From Succinivibrio dextrinosolvens (GTDB taxonomy: Bacteria > Pseudomonadota > Gammaproteobacteria > Enterobacterales > Succinivibrionaceae), in NCBI RefSeq assembly GCF_900116345.1, contig NZ_FPAH01000004.1:1-64000 (forward strand): a stretch of 64,000 bases of DNA. The letters are read 5' to 3'. Of the stretch, positions 1 to 8,821 are shown piece by piece. A model generated the notes under the pieces. The model worked only from the letters and a program-made list of their open reading frames with translations, made no database searches and had not been told where the DNA came from. Both the position numbers and the translations under genes were made by a program. Every line of letters begins with the position of its first letter. Within the stretch, counting starts at the first letter, position 1.

Positions 1-2
1 AC

Positions 3-263
3 CAGCTGGAGCAGTTTCTAAAATACAAAGCTCAAGAGACGGGCTCTGAAGTACTTAGGGTAAGTGCAAAATACACATCTCAGAGATGTCCCGTATGTGG
101 AAGAATCCACAAACAGAGCAGAGACCATAACAGACATCTGTATAGCTGCCCATGCGGCTATAAATCCAATGATGACAGAGTTGGAGCCATGAATATTCAG
201 AATCTTGGAAAGAGATGGCTGTCAGGAGAAAAGAATCCTAGATACAAAAAGGATAATAAATGA
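3..263 (+). CDS. tnpB: IS605-family TnpB (OrfB), C-terminal part
   Basis: This is the last 86 codons of an RNA-guided TnpB nuclease; the 5' part lies outside the window. The reading frame starting at base 3 shows the C-terminal zinc-finger pattern CPVCG followed by CPCG. After it comes the NDDRVGAMNI segment, which fits the last RuvC acidic motif of the family. The frame ends at TGA 261-263. TnpB proteins of IS200/IS605 elements use an RNA made from the transposon right end. The following 130 bases look like that end, so the element tail seems complete here. Whether the missing N-terminal part is intact cannot be judged. Confidence 0.85.
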   Translation, partial: QLEQFLKYKAQETGSEVLRVSAKYTSQRCPVCGRIHKQSRDHNRHLYSCPCGYKSNDDRVGAMNIQNLGKRWLSGEKNPRYKKDNK

Positions 264-396
264 TTAAGAGTAAACTCTTTTTCAAAGCGGGCATTGTCAA
301 TTGTCCGATGATGCTGGCAGTGTAGGAAGATTACCAATTGGTATCGCTTGTACCTATATTATGCTGACTAGCAAGCCCTCGGGATTTATCCGAGGG
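264..396 (+). mobile_element. Right end of IS605-type element, candidate omega RNA region
   Basis: The 130 bases after the tnpB stop contain no reading frame and finish with a strong hairpin at 376-396: CCCTCGG, a 7-base loop, then CCGAGGG. Such subterminal hairpins are typical of IS200/IS605 right ends, and TnpB guide RNAs end at this boundary. The exact transposon end and the guide-RNA limits are inferred. The hairpin lies just after the convergent nitroreductase stop codon. Confidence 0.5.
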
Positions 397-409
397 TATT
401 TGACCTAAA

Positions 410-904
410 TCAGATTTCCGTATACGTAGCTTTCCTTCGCGGTCTTGCATTTGGATTTTCATCTGCATAGCCCACTATTATGATTCCAGTTACATAATCT
501 TTATCCGTTAATCCTAGTATATTTCTCATTTCATCCTGCTCATACCAACCTGTCCAGCATGTAGCTAATCCCATATGTTGTGCCTGTAATAAAATATGAG
601 TAATAGCTATTGCGCTATCTCTAATGGTACGCTCCATACTATCGTCTTTACGATATGTTGATTTTCCTACACAAACAATAAACACAGGTGCTTGAAGCAT
701 CCACTTTTGATTATGGTCTAGCTCACAAATCTTCTCTTTCATTTCTTTTGATTTCACAACAATGAAATCCCATGGCTGTTTATTAGAACCGGAAGGTGCC
801 AATGAAGCAGCTAATATCAAATCACTTATTTGCTCATCTGTAACACTTGTTGATTTATACTTTCTGATACTTCTTCGATTCAGAATTTCAGGTAAAATAT
901 CCAT
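410..904 (-). CDS. Nitroreductase family protein
   Basis: This small cytoplasmic FMN-dependent oxidoreductase of 164 residues is likely to reduce nitro or quinone-like compounds with NAD(P)H. The N-terminal RRSIRKY segment binds FMN phosphate in this family. It is followed by LAPSGSNKQPWDFIVV and the later LQAQHMGLATCWTGW region, both typical of the short, compact nitroreductases. The start at 904 has a good ribosome binding site (AAGGAG). The substrate is not predictable. It sits between an IS605 end and an AraC regulator, so it may be a transferred single gene. Confidence 0.85.
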   Translation of the reverse strand: MDILPEILNRRSIRKYKSTSVTDEQISDLILAASLAPSGSNKQPWDFIVVKSKEMKEKICELDHNQKWMLQAPVFIVCVGKSTYRKDDSMERTIRDSAIAITHILLQAQHMGLATCWTGWYEQDEMRNILGLTDKDYVTGIIIVGYADENPNARPRRKATYTEI

Positions 905-1176
905 GATTTCTCCTTTTTTTATTCAAATCTGTTTCTATTCATAATCACTACAAGCGAGATGGAATCCCTGTCTACCACATTCTATCTGTCTGCCAGGCTC
1001 CAATTGCCCCTAGATGATCAGAATGTGATACAATACCATTCACGACCGGGGAGACTGCCAAGGCAGAACCACATCCGGAGGTATTGATGATTATTATATA
1101 ACATGCCGGAAAACCCACGATTTGAATCGTGGGATATAAGGCATATCGTTTATTTTATGTAATCTGTAGTTATATA
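905..1176. other. Intergenic stretch with IS605-like terminal hairpin
   Basis: No gene is seen between the nitroreductase and the AraC gene. A perfect 9-bp stem with a 2-base loop (CCCACGATT-TG-AATCGTGGG, 1114-1133) resembles the right-end hairpin of IS200/IS605 elements. The 100 bases to its left look like a decayed element tail, without a readable transposase. This would be a second IS605-type footprint within 1 kb of the tnpB tail. Confidence 0.4.
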
Positions 1177-1239
1177 TTATTTCCGTTTATTTCTTACTTT
1201 TTCTGTACTGCAACGGTGTCATTCCACAAAACTTTTTAA
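1177..1239. repeat. 63-bp direct repeat, copy 1 (araC 3' end)
   Basis: These 63 bases, which include the last 17 codons of the AraC gene and its stop, recur without mismatch at 9125-9187 in the same orientation. Similarity stops abruptly on both sides in both copies. Copy 1 is continuous with the intact araC gene, so it is the likely source copy. Confidence 0.9.
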
Positions 1240-2065
1240 AGGCTGTAGCAAAATAAGCTGCATCAGAAAAACCACAGTCAAAAGCAATATCAATAATCCT
1301 GTCATCTGTAGTTCCTAGACGCTTTTGAGCAATCATCATTCTGTAGCTTACAAGATACTCATTAAAACTCTGACCTGTAGATTCTTTAAACAGCTTCATG
1401 AAATGACTTTCAGAATAGCCACAGTACTCTGCCGCATCACGAACCTGAATACTTTTTCCATACATGATTTCAACAAAATAAAGAGCCTTTCTGATAAGAG
1501 TAAAGGTATCAGCATAAGATCCCACATCAGGATTTACTTCTCTTGAAAAACGGTATATTGCATCTGCAATCAGAAATACCTGACCTAAAACCAGCATCTG
1601 CCTTGAGGTGTAGCTTTCATGACGATGAATAACAAGTTCATTGACAGGATTGTATAAAGTCCTCTGCAATGGAGTGTTTTTCTTAAGAAAGCAGTCAATT
1701 TCACGACTGTGATTTGCCAGCTTTGATAGATAAGAATCGTAAATTTCATCGAATAAGGGAGCACCTTTTAACAGACTGAAATCAAAAATAATATTGAAGT
1801 ACTCTGTAAAGGTATCTTTGCTTGCCATACTAAGTAAATGGGCATTGTCAGGCAGAATAACCGCCATATCATCCTGATAGAGGATCTCCTCTTTATCCAT
1901 TATCCTGACCCTTAAAGCGCCACGAGTGACAAATATAAGCTCAAAAACCTCGTGATAATGCAAAGGATAGGAAGTTATAAAATCCGGCATTTTTACATGG
2001 TAAACAGTAAATGGATAATTTAATTTTCCATGAACCTTAGATTCTCGGAACGCATTTTCAGTCAT
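1187..2065 (-). CDS. AraC-family transcriptional regulator
   Basis: The protein has an N-terminal cupin-type sensing domain (HYHEVFELIFVTRGALRVRI near residues 35-60). The C-terminal AraC/XylS DNA-binding domain has two helix-turn-helix units (VRDAAEYCGYSESHFMKLFKESTG and IIDIAFDCGFSDAAYFATAFKKFCG). The ATG at 2065 is chosen over the upstream TTG at 2080. It is divergent from a GH13 maltodextrin hydrolase and probably controls that gene. This is a common arrangement for sugar-responsive AraC activators, but the ligand is inferred. Its 3' 63 bases are duplicated near 9.1 kb. Confidence 0.88.
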   Translation of the reverse strand: MTENAFRESKVHGKLNYPFTVYHVKMPDFITSYPLHYHEVFELIFVTRGALRVRIMDKEEILYQDDMAVILPDNAHLLSMASKDTFTEYFNIIFDFSLLKGAPLFDEIYDSYLSKLANHSREIDCFLKKNTPLQRTLYNPVNELVIHRHESYTSRQMLVLGQVFLIADAIYRFSREVNPDVGSYADTFTLIRKALYFVEIMYGKSIQVRDAAEYCGYSESHFMKLFKESTGQSFNEYLVSYRMMIAQKRLGTTDDRIIDIAFDCGFSDAAYFATAFKKFCGMTPLQYRKSKK

Positions 2066-2271
2066 TTTTAAAATCCACAATAAATTACATAATATGGTTA
2101 TTAAAATAATTTATCACTTTGTTGTTAATTTTAAGCTATTTATAAGTGAATTTTAAATAAAGGTAAAAAACACATAATAGGATTTTAAAAGAATTTAAGA
2201 TTTTTTAAAAAGCAACTTTATGCCATCTCCATTATTCTGAGAATAAAGGAAATCATCCTGATGGAGGAATT

Positions 2272-4008
2272 ATGAATAAAAGTGCTATTTTTCACCGCAA
2301 TGATTTAAACAATATCTATGCCTTAGACAAAGACACCTTAAGAATTATCTTAAGAACAGGAAAAGATGTTAAAAGTGCAACCCTTTTTGCCAATGATCCG
2401 TATATAAACGGTATTTCCAGCAATGCGCCATGGTATGGAAAAGCTTATCAAATGAAGGTGCTGTATGAACTTTCTGACAATTATCTTTTCTATGCAGATA
2501 TCAATCCTGACTATAAAAGACTGCAGTACTACTTTGAAATATCTGATGACAACCAGAGTGTGATTTATCTTGAAGATGGCTGTCATGAAAAGGATTTTAT
2601 TACTGACAGATTCATCAAGCATTATTTTAAGTATGGCTTTATCAATGAAGCTGACATTATGACTGTGCCTATATCAGCAAAAGAGACGCTCTGGTATCAG
2701 ATCTTCCCAGACAGATTTTCAAAAAAGGACTGTGATTTTTCAAAAGAGTGGATTGAAGGCTATTATGATAATTCCATGAAATCATTTAATGGAAATTTAA
2801 AAGGTATTACAGACAAACTTTCATATATTTGCGATTTAGGAATTAACGGCATCTATTTAAATCCGGTATTTATGTCTAAATCAAACCATAAGTACGATGT
2901 TGATGACTATAAAAAAGTCTCTGAAGATTTTGGCAGCAGCGAGGATTTAAAGGAACTTGTAAACAAGGCACACAGCCTTGGCATCAAAGTTATGTTTGAT
3001 GCAGTTTTCAATCATTCCGGACTTGGCTTTTTTGCCTGGCAGGATGTAATGAAAAACGGCACGAAATCACCTTATTATGACTGGTACTTTATTAACGGCG
3101 ATGTTAATGATGAGAACTTCTTTAAAGATCACAACACCCGTGATAGCCGTTATTACTCTTTTGCATATGTTCACAATTTGCCTAAGCTTAATACCAGCAA
3201 AAAGGAAGTTCAGGACTATTTTATTGACATCTTAAAATACTGGATTGATGAATTTAACATCGATGCCATACGCTTTGATGTTGGAAATGAAATCTCACAT
3301 GAATTCATAAAAAGAATAAGATCTGAACTTAAAGGGCATAAAGAAGATCTGTTCTTATTAGGAGAAATCTGGATGGATTCAGGTTCATATTTAAGAGGTG
3401 ATGAATACGACAGTGTAATGAACTATCCTTTAAATCAGAAACTTATAACATTCTTTGAAGATGAAAAGCAGACTGCAGATGACTTTATGTACGGCGTAAA
3501 TTACTGTTTGTCCCTATATCAGAAGCAGTGCAATGAGGTAATGTTCAATCTTTTATCAAGCCATGATGTAGATAGAATAACCACCCGCATAAAATCAAAG
3601 CAGAAAGCTCTTGAACTTTATGCCATTCTTTTAACGATGCCGGGAGCTCCATGCGTTTATTATGGAGATGAACTGTTGCTTGATGCCCCTTCAAGAGGCA
3701 CTATGCCATGGAATGAACTGTTAAATAATAAAGAAATGACTGACAGCCTTTATCTTATGAAAAAGCTTATGGAAATAAGATCTTCATATAAAGAACTCTC
3801 AAATGAAAAAGTAAGTTTTATAAAAAGTAATAAAAGGTTGTTACACTACTTGCGTCCTCTTTTAAATGGAACTTTAGAAGTTTTTGTCAATGAAGATAAA
3901 ACCGATGAAATGATAGTTACATCACAGGAGAGCAGAATCCTCTTTGAAAGCAGATATGAGAACGGAATTTTAAAGAGCGGTGGTATTTTAATCATCTTAA
4001 AGAATTAA
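2272..4008 (+). CDS. GH13 alpha-glycosidase, cyclomaltodextrinase/neopullulanase type
   Basis: This 578-residue enzyme hydrolyses alpha-1,4 (and possibly alpha-1,6) links of maltodextrins or cyclodextrins. An N-terminal beta domain (about 1-125) precedes the TIM barrel. The four GH13 regions are visible: DAVFNH, the nucleophile in RFDVGNE (Asp336), the acid/base in GEIW (Glu365) and SHD (Asp432). MPWNE near residue 480 is typical of the GH13_20 neopullulanase group. There is no signal peptide, so it is cytoplasmic and acts on imported dextrins. A strong AGGAG site precedes the ATG. It is divergent from the AraC gene and followed after 15 bases by a kinase-like gene, so they probably form one operon. 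Confidence 0.9.
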   Translation: MNKSAIFHRNDLNNIYALDKDTLRIILRTGKDVKSATLFANDPYINGISSNAPWYGKAYQMKVLYELSDNYLFYADINPDYKRLQYYFEISDDNQSVIYLEDGCHEKDFITDRFIKHYFKYGFINEADIMTVPISAKETLWYQIFPDRFSKKDCDFSKEWIEGYYDNSMKSFNGNLKGITDKLSYICDLGINGIYLNPVFMSKSNHKYDVDDYKKVSEDFGSSEDLKELVNKAHSLGIKVMFDAVFNHSGLGFFAWQDVMKNGTKSPYYDWYFINGDVNDENFFKDHNTRDSRYYSFAYVHNLPKLNTSKKEVQDYFIDILKYWIDEFNIDAIRFDVGNEISHEFIKRIRSELKGHKEDLFLLGEIWMDSGSYLRGDEYDSVMNYPLNQKLITFFEDEKQTADDFMYGVNYCLSLYQKQCNEVMFNLLSSHDVDRITTRIKSKQKALELYAILLTMPGAPCVYYGDELLLDAPSRGTMPWNELLNNKEMTDSLYLMKKLMEIRSSYKELSNEKVSFIKSNKRLLHYLRPLLNGTLEVFVNEDKTDEMIVTSQESRILFESRYENGILKSGGILIILKN

Positions 4009-4023
4009 TCCTGGAGTCGACAA

Positions 4024-4563
4024 ATGGAAACCATTACAGTAAACAATAAGTCTTTTAACATTGTAAAACTACTTGGCAAAGGAAAAGGCGGTTACTCCTA
4101 TCTTGCAGATGATGGAAACAGACAGTATGTGGTCAAAAAAATCCATCATGAACCATGTGACTACTATACCTTTGGCAATAAGATAGAAGCCGAGCTTAAT
4201 GATTACAGACGTCTTTGTGATGCCGGCATCAGAATACCTCACATGATAGATATTGACACCGAAAATGAAACTATCTTAAAAGAATATATTGAAGGTGACA
4301 CCATCTATCAGATGGTTAAGGAAGACAGGGATGTGTCAACCTTTATTGAGCAGGTAAAAATAATGTGTTCTCTGCTCTACAAAAAAGGACTTAACATTGA
4401 TTACTTTCCAACGAACTTTGTAGTTCAGAATAATGAGGTCTTCTATATTGACTATGAATGCAATTCATATATGGATGAGTGGAACTTTGAAAACTGGGGA
4501 ATCAAATACTATTCAAAAACAGAAGAATTTTTAGAGTATATGAATAATCATAAAGATCTGTAA
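4024..4563 (+). CDS. Small protein-kinase-fold protein
   Basis: At 179 residues this is shorter than a full protein kinase but keeps the landmarks. These are a glycine-rich loop (LLGKGKGGYSYLA), a VVKK lysine, a catalytic-loop-like NIDYFPTNF (Asp then Asn, five residues apart) and a metal-site-like YIDYE. This matches small RIO/Kdo/aminoglycoside-kinase-like folds. The substrate is unknown. It lies 15 bases after the GH13 gene on the same strand and is probably cotranscribed, so a role on a sugar or in its regulation is possible but unproven. Confidence 0.6.
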   Translation: METITVNNKSFNIVKLLGKGKGGYSYLADDGNRQYVVKKIHHEPCDYYTFGNKIEAELNDYRRLCDAGIRIPHMIDIDTENETILKEYIEGDTIYQMVKEDRDVSTFIEQVKIMCSLLYKKGLNIDYFPTNFVVQNNEVFYIDYECNSYMDEWNFENWGIKYYSKTEEFLEYMNNHKDL

Positions 4564-4652
4564 AAGGATCAGATCATGACTGCTGTATCCTGGATTGGTA
4601 ACAGCAGCTTATTTAATGAAATGATAACATTAAGTACAAATACTGGATATTT

Positions 4653-4922
4653 ATGAAAATCGAACATATTGCTATCTATGTGAAAAATCTTGAACAGGAA
4701 AAAGAGTTTTTTGAAAAATACTTCAATGCCAGATCTGGAGCTCTTTATGAAAATAAAACCAAAGGCTTTAGCTCCTATTTTTTTAGCTTTGAGGATGGTG
4801 CAAGACTTGAGCTTATGCATAACGAGCAAATGGATGATCCTCATAAGTCATATACAAGAACCGGCTTTATCCATATGGCAATATCTGTTGGCGCCATACA
4901 ATATCAACTTAAGTCACTTTAA
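4653..4922 (+). pseudogene. VOC/glyoxalase-like protein, truncated
   Basis: The first 75 residues fit the vicinal oxygen chelate fold: IEHIAIYVKNLEQEKEFFEKYF at the start, the metal-ligand-like LELM, and GFIHMAISVG opening the second half. The family normally continues for about 50 more residues with a GNRIEI-type metal ligand. Here the frame runs into unrelated codons and stops at 4922. The second metal-ligand strand is missing, so the product is probably inactive. The break coincides with a 13-base string (TGTTGGCGCCATA, 4886-4898) that recurs at 7112-7124, the edge of the inverted-repeat cassette. Confidence 0.6.
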
Positions 4923-4997
4923 GAAGAATGAGGTATGCTAGCGTCAGTTTTTTCGGGTCGTTATTTAAAAATAGAAGAACAAATTATTTAAAGCATT

Positions 4998-6410
4998 ATG
5001 TCTGATACTTCACCTCAACAACTAGCTTCCGGTCCTAAACACGGTAATCTCTTTTCCTTAAGCTGGCCGATCTTTATAGATCTGACCATGCACTTTTTTA
5101 CCATTATCATCAATACCGCAATGGTAAGTATGCTGTCACTGCAGGCAGTGGCAGAAATGAATCTTGGTGGACAGGCCTTCCAGTTTGCCTTTACTCTGTT
5201 TAATTTTGTGAATATCGGTGTCTGCGTTTGCTGTGCTCAGGCCATTGGAAAAGGCAATAAGAAGATGTTAAGACGTATTGTTCATATGTCTTTTGGTCTT
5301 AATATTGTATGGGGTATTGCAATTACCTCCGGCTGTTTTTTCGGTGCCAGGATCATCTGCGATATCATGAATATTCCTGAGGATATTTATGAAACCTCAA
5401 AAAACTACCTGATGGTCCTATCTATCATGTTCATTGCAGAAGCTGTTAATCTATGCTGTTCTTCAATTTTAAGAGCTTATGGAAGAACCCGTGATCCAAT
5501 GTATGTGAACATTTGTGGCAACATCTTTGTGATTATCAGCAACTATGCGCTTTTATTCGGTCATTTCGGCTTTCCCCAGATGGGAATTTACGGCGTAGCA
5601 ATCAGTGCAGTTATCGCTCGTTTTCTGTCAGTCGCTTTCCTTTTCTATCTGATGAGAACCAGAACAAAGATCAGAATTATTCCTAAGTTTTTCTTTGTTG
5701 TTAATAAAGATATCCTCAAACAGATTTTTGCAGTTGGAATACCAGGTGCTGGTGAAAACATGACCTGGGATCTGCAGTTCCTGTTCATGACATCAGTAGT
5801 AGGTACTCCAGGTTCAACAGCTCTGGCTACACACGGTATCTATATGCAGATGTGTACCATTATTATGCTTTTCTCGATTTCAATTGCTTTAGGTACCGAG
5901 ATCCTGATTTCTCAGTATGCGGGAGCTATGAAATTAAAGCTTGCCAATAAACAGCTTCTTCACTCTGTGAAAATTGGTCTTTGCATAACCGCTTTACTGG
6001 TTATCAATATTCCTATCTGGATGGGTGATGCTGTACTTTCAATTTTTACTTCTGATGCTACGGTTTATGAAATTGCAAGACCAATATTCTATGTATCACT
6101 GGTCATGGAAATGGGACGAATTTTAAACATTATCATCATCAACTCTCTGCGTGCGGTTAACGATGCCAAGTTCCCAATGCTGATGGCTATAGTTTCTATG
6201 TGGGGCGTATCTGTTCCTGTTGGAACCTTCTTAAGTCTATATATGGGAATGGGGCTTTTAGGTGTATGGATTGGTTTCTGCTGTGATGAGTGTACTCGAG
6301 GACTTATCATGCTTCTGCGCTGGAAATCCAAAGCATGGGTATCAAAGGCTAGAGATAACTACAGAAAACATTACAAAACCAAAACTAAAAAGAAGGAATA
6401 TGCTCTTTAA
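4998..6410 (+). CDS. MATE-family multidrug/metabolite exporter
   Basis: This 470-residue inner-membrane protein has about 12 hydrophobic segments arranged as two MatE repeats. The repeats start at LFSLSWPIFIDLTMHFF and, in the second half, at DILKQIFAVGIPGAGENMTWDL. Such proteins export cationic compounds or metabolites using a Na+ or H+ gradient. The C-terminal tail is lysine/arginine-rich and cytoplasmic. The substrate is not predictable. A weak ribosome site precedes the ATG. A transposase remnant begins directly after the stop codon, so the downstream neighbourhood has been rearranged. Confidence 0.9.
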   Translation: MSDTSPQQLASGPKHGNLFSLSWPIFIDLTMHFFTIIINTAMVSMLSLQAVAEMNLGGQAFQFAFTLFNFVNIGVCVCCAQAIGKGNKKMLRRIVHMSFGLNIVWGIAITSGCFFGARIICDIMNIPEDIYETSKNYLMVLSIMFIAEAVNLCCSSILRAYGRTRDPMYVNICGNIFVIISNYALLFGHFGFPQMGIYGVAISAVIARFLSVAFLFYLMRTRTKIRIIPKFFFVVNKDILKQIFAVGIPGAGENMTWDLQFLFMTSVVGTPGSTALATHGIYMQMCTIIMLFSISIALGTEILISQYAGAMKLKLANKQLLHSVKIGLCITALLVINIPIWMGDAVLSIFTSDATVYEIARPIFYVSLVMEMGRILNIIIINSLRAVNDAKFPMLMAIVSMWGVSVPVGTFLSLYMGMGLLGVWIGFCCDECTRGLIMLLRWKSKAWVSKARDNYRKHYKTKTKKKEYAL

Positions 6411-6414
6411 TTGA

Positions 6415-6945
6415 GCAGTAATCGTTCAATATGTAGAGAGCAGATACTTTGTAAGTTCCATTATCACTGACGGTCTTGATAAGAGTTTTGCTGACACCAT
6501 ACAGGCCATCATCCTTGCAAGATGGCAGATTGAATCAAGACACTGGGTTATTGATGTTGCCTTTGACCAGGACCGACTTCCTTTACGTAATCAGGATTAC
6601 ATCAGAAACTCTACTGTCTATACCAAAATGGCATGTAACGTTTTAAGCTACATCAGAGACAATGTTCCTCTGTATCAATCTAAGCCATGGTCTTTTGACA
6701 GCCTGCAGATGTTAGCATCTGATGTTGAGTATGGATTTATGTTTCTTAAAGCTTTCTTTACTCAGGATATGTCTGAAATAGAAAACGATGAAAGATTCAT
6801 CGGTCTATTTTACAAAGAGCCTGAACCTACAGGTAATGATGTTCCTGACAACCTTGAAGTAAACGGCTTTGAGAACACTATCAGTGACGATACTCCTTTA
6901 GGCAGGTTTGCAAGAACCCGCAAAAAGATTAAACGTAAGCGTTAA
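6415..6945 (+). pseudogene. ISAs1-type (DDE) transposase, C-terminal remnant
   Basis: An open frame that lacks its own start begins right after the MATE stop. It reads RYFVSSIITDGLDKSF, then IESRHWVIDVAFDQD and later YTKMACNVLSYIRDN, which matches the C-terminal catalytic part of ISAs1/H-repeat transposases (the HW-x-LD-x-F segment carries the last acidic residue). The N-terminal two thirds, including the first catalytic aspartates, are missing. An ATG at 6628 would give only 105 residues. The remnant ends with a basic KKIKRKR tail at TAA 6945. It marks an old insertion or deletion next to the MATE gene. Confidence 0.75.
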
Positions 6946-7123
6946 CTGAACAGTTTTTTTACTGAATTACATTTTGAAAGAGCAAGCCTATGTCGTTAAG
7001 ACACAGGCACTTTGTGCTAGCTGTATAAAATCAGCCTAAATTTACATGCAGAAAACTCTGCTAAAACTTATTAAAACCGGCTCAAACACGTTTGTGATTA
7101 AGATCAGATCGTGTTGGCGCCAT
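6946..7123. other. Spacer before inverted-repeat cassette
   Basis: No gene or clear signal is seen apart from the GTTGGCGCCATA string ending at 7124, which is shared with the truncated VOC gene. The stretch separates the transposase remnant from the left 71-bp inverted repeat. Confidence 0.4.
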
Positions 7124-7194
7124 ATATCCGTTTGTGCTTGTAATAATGTGTGTAGTTTGATTATTTGCATATTAAATCGATAAATCGGGATTTG
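7124..7194. repeat. 71-bp inverted repeat, left arm
   Basis: Starting ATATCCGTTTGTGC and ending CGGGATTTG, this arm matches the reverse complement of 8822-8892 at 69 of 71 positions. It ends 13 bases before the nucleotidyltransferase ATG and so includes that gene's promoter region. An AAGGA ribosome site follows immediately. Confidence 0.92.
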
Positions 7195-7207
7195 AAGGAA
7201 TCTTATT

Positions 7208-8242
7208 ATGAATACTGTAAATCAAAAAATCATCCAGGCTGTAATCGACAAGGCAAACATAATATGTCCTAGTTCTTTGACGCTGATTGGAATATATGGT
7301 TCGGCTGACACTGAAGACGAGTATGAGAAATCGGATTTGGATCTGCTTATACTGATCGAAAATGATGAGGGATGGAAACTTGGAACAGGATTTATTCTTG
7401 ATGACAGGAAAATCGGATACGATATATATTGCACTAACCTGAGCGGATTGAGATATGATGCAGAATGCCACCATGCTCGTCTGTCTAAGCTGATGGACTC
7501 ACGGATCGTGTATGTAAAGAATCAAGATGCATATGACGAGTTAATGACATTGAGAGCGCAGGCAAAACAGCTTCTGAATTCCGAGGAACGCTTTCAAAGA
7601 GCTTATGAATCAGTTGATAAGGCAAAAATAGCTTACGCAAACGCCTGTCTGTGCGAGGGATTGGGACAGGTACGTATGGAAGCATACGGCGTTATATCAT
7701 ATATTTCTGATGCTGTAATGCTTTATCACGGGAAATATTTTACACGTGGCGTGAAAAGAACATTTGAAGAACTGGCAGCACTGCCGATTGACGATATTTT
7801 TATACAATTAATCCAAAAAGCGATTTCCTGTAAAGATATTGATCAGCTGCGCGATTTGCTTAAGCACCTGATCCTTTATGCGGAAAGTCACATACGAAAA
7901 GAGAAACCTAAAGCAAAACCTTCAGAATCACTATCCGGAACATACGAAGAAATGTATTCCAATTGGCGAAACAAAGTTGAAGAAGCAGCACAAAATGCGG
8001 ATGCTTTTGCTTCTTTTATGAATATGTGCAGTTTTCAATTAATGCTTTCTGAGATCGCGGAGGAAGTTGAAATTGGTTCCTTCTCTGTTATGGATGTGTA
8101 TGTCCCGGATTCTCTTGAAGATAATGTAAAAATATTTGATAAGTATTTGCAGAAATATGAGCAAGTATATATACGGGCGGGAATAAGCGTCAAACGGTAT
8201 TCCAATGTTGAAGAATTTGTCGCGGACTATTTGTCTCAATAG
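7208..8242 (+). CDS. Nucleotidyltransferase-domain protein
   Basis: The N-terminal minimal nucleotidyltransferase core shows a GIYGSADTEDEYEKSDLDLLI segment, the GS plus D-x-D signature with Asp at about residues 47 and 49. A third acidic strand follows near YDIYC. Residues 110-344 form a mostly helical domain of the kind found in aminoglycoside/kanamycin-type nucleotidyltransferases. It may adenylylate a small molecule such as an antibiotic, or a protein; the target is unknown. It is convergent with a P-loop kinase-like gene, and both lie inside a 71-bp inverted repeat, which points to joint transfer. The protein resembles Firmicutes homologues in style, but that is an impression without a search. 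Confidence 0.72.
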   Translation: MNTVNQKIIQAVIDKANIICPSSLTLIGIYGSADTEDEYEKSDLDLLILIENDEGWKLGTGFILDDRKIGYDIYCTNLSGLRYDAECHHARLSKLMDSRIVYVKNQDAYDELMTLRAQAKQLLNSEERFQRAYESVDKAKIAYANACLCEGLGQVRMEAYGVISYISDAVMLYHGKYFTRGVKRTFEELAALPIDDIFIQLIQKAISCKDIDQLRDLLKHLILYAESHIRKEKPKAKPSESLSGTYEEMYSNWRNKVEEAAQNADAFASFMNMCSFQLMLSEIAEEVEIGSFSVMDVYVPDSLEDNVKIFDKYLQKYEQVYIRAGISVKRYSNVEEFVADYLSQ

Positions 8243-8258
8243 CAGATCGTCTGTTTAC

Positions 8259-8308
8259 CAAATTCAGATTTGTCGGTATAACCTATTATCCTGACAAATC
8301 TGAATTTG
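8259..8308. terminator. 16-bp perfect inverted repeat between convergent genes
   Basis: CAAATTCAGATTTGTC (8259-8274) and its exact reverse complement (8293-8308) lie between the two stop codons of the cassette. The position fits a bidirectional terminator, but neither side has a run of T, so it is not a canonical intrinsic terminator. It may act by structure alone or be a leftover of cassette formation. Confidence 0.6.
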
Positions 8309-8314
8309 TTGATA

Positions 8315-8809
8315 TCAAAGCGTCAGTATTTCGCTCACGATTTCATAAACGTTCTTATTGACTGTATCCACTTTTATGGTGTCAAGCGTTTGATACATGT
8401 CGATCCTTGCAACGCTTCTGTCGATTACATCGTTACTGCGGATCCCCCTGGCGATGTCAGCAGAGAGTCTTTTGCGCAAATTGGTTTCATCGATCATAAG
8501 CGAAATTTTTATGACTCTCGCATCTCCTGTGTCCAGTCTATCGATTATTTCGTCAATAATGGATTGTTCATGCATCACCCAGCAGAAAATAATATTTTCA
8601 TAGGCCATACAGTGGAGAAAACTATTCAGCAGGAAGCAGATGTTGCGCATGACCATGGCTTTTGTTTCTTCTGTTACCTGAAACGGATCGGCATCCCAAC
8701 ACCAATCGCCGTCAAGAAAAACACTGTTCGGCAACTTCTTTTTCAGTTGCTGACTCACCGTCGTTTTACCGACGCCCATTGTACCGCCGATCAGATATAT
8801 TGTTTTCAT
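8315..8809 (-). CDS. P-loop kinase-like NTPase
   Basis: This 164-residue protein of the small-molecule kinase fold has a Walker A motif at the N-terminus (GGTMGVGKTT, residues 8-17). FLDGDWCWDADPF follows like the substrate loop of AAA_33/phosphotransferase-type kinases. A lid-like arginine region (RKRLSADIARGIRSND) lies near 112-127. It probably phosphorylates a small molecule; the substrate is unknown. It is convergent with the nucleotidyltransferase and has an almost identical 71-bp upstream region in inverted orientation, so both genes should be expressed alike. Confidence 0.7.
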   Translation of the reverse strand: MKTIYLIGGTMGVGKTTVSQQLKKKLPNSVFLDGDWCWDADPFQVTEETKAMVMRNICFLLNSFLHCMAYENIIFCWVMHEQSIIDEIIDRLDTGDARVIKISLMIDETNLRKRLSADIARGIRSNDVIDRSVARIDMYQTLDTIKVDTVNKNVYEIVSEILTL

Positions 8810-8821
8810 ATCTGTTCTTCA

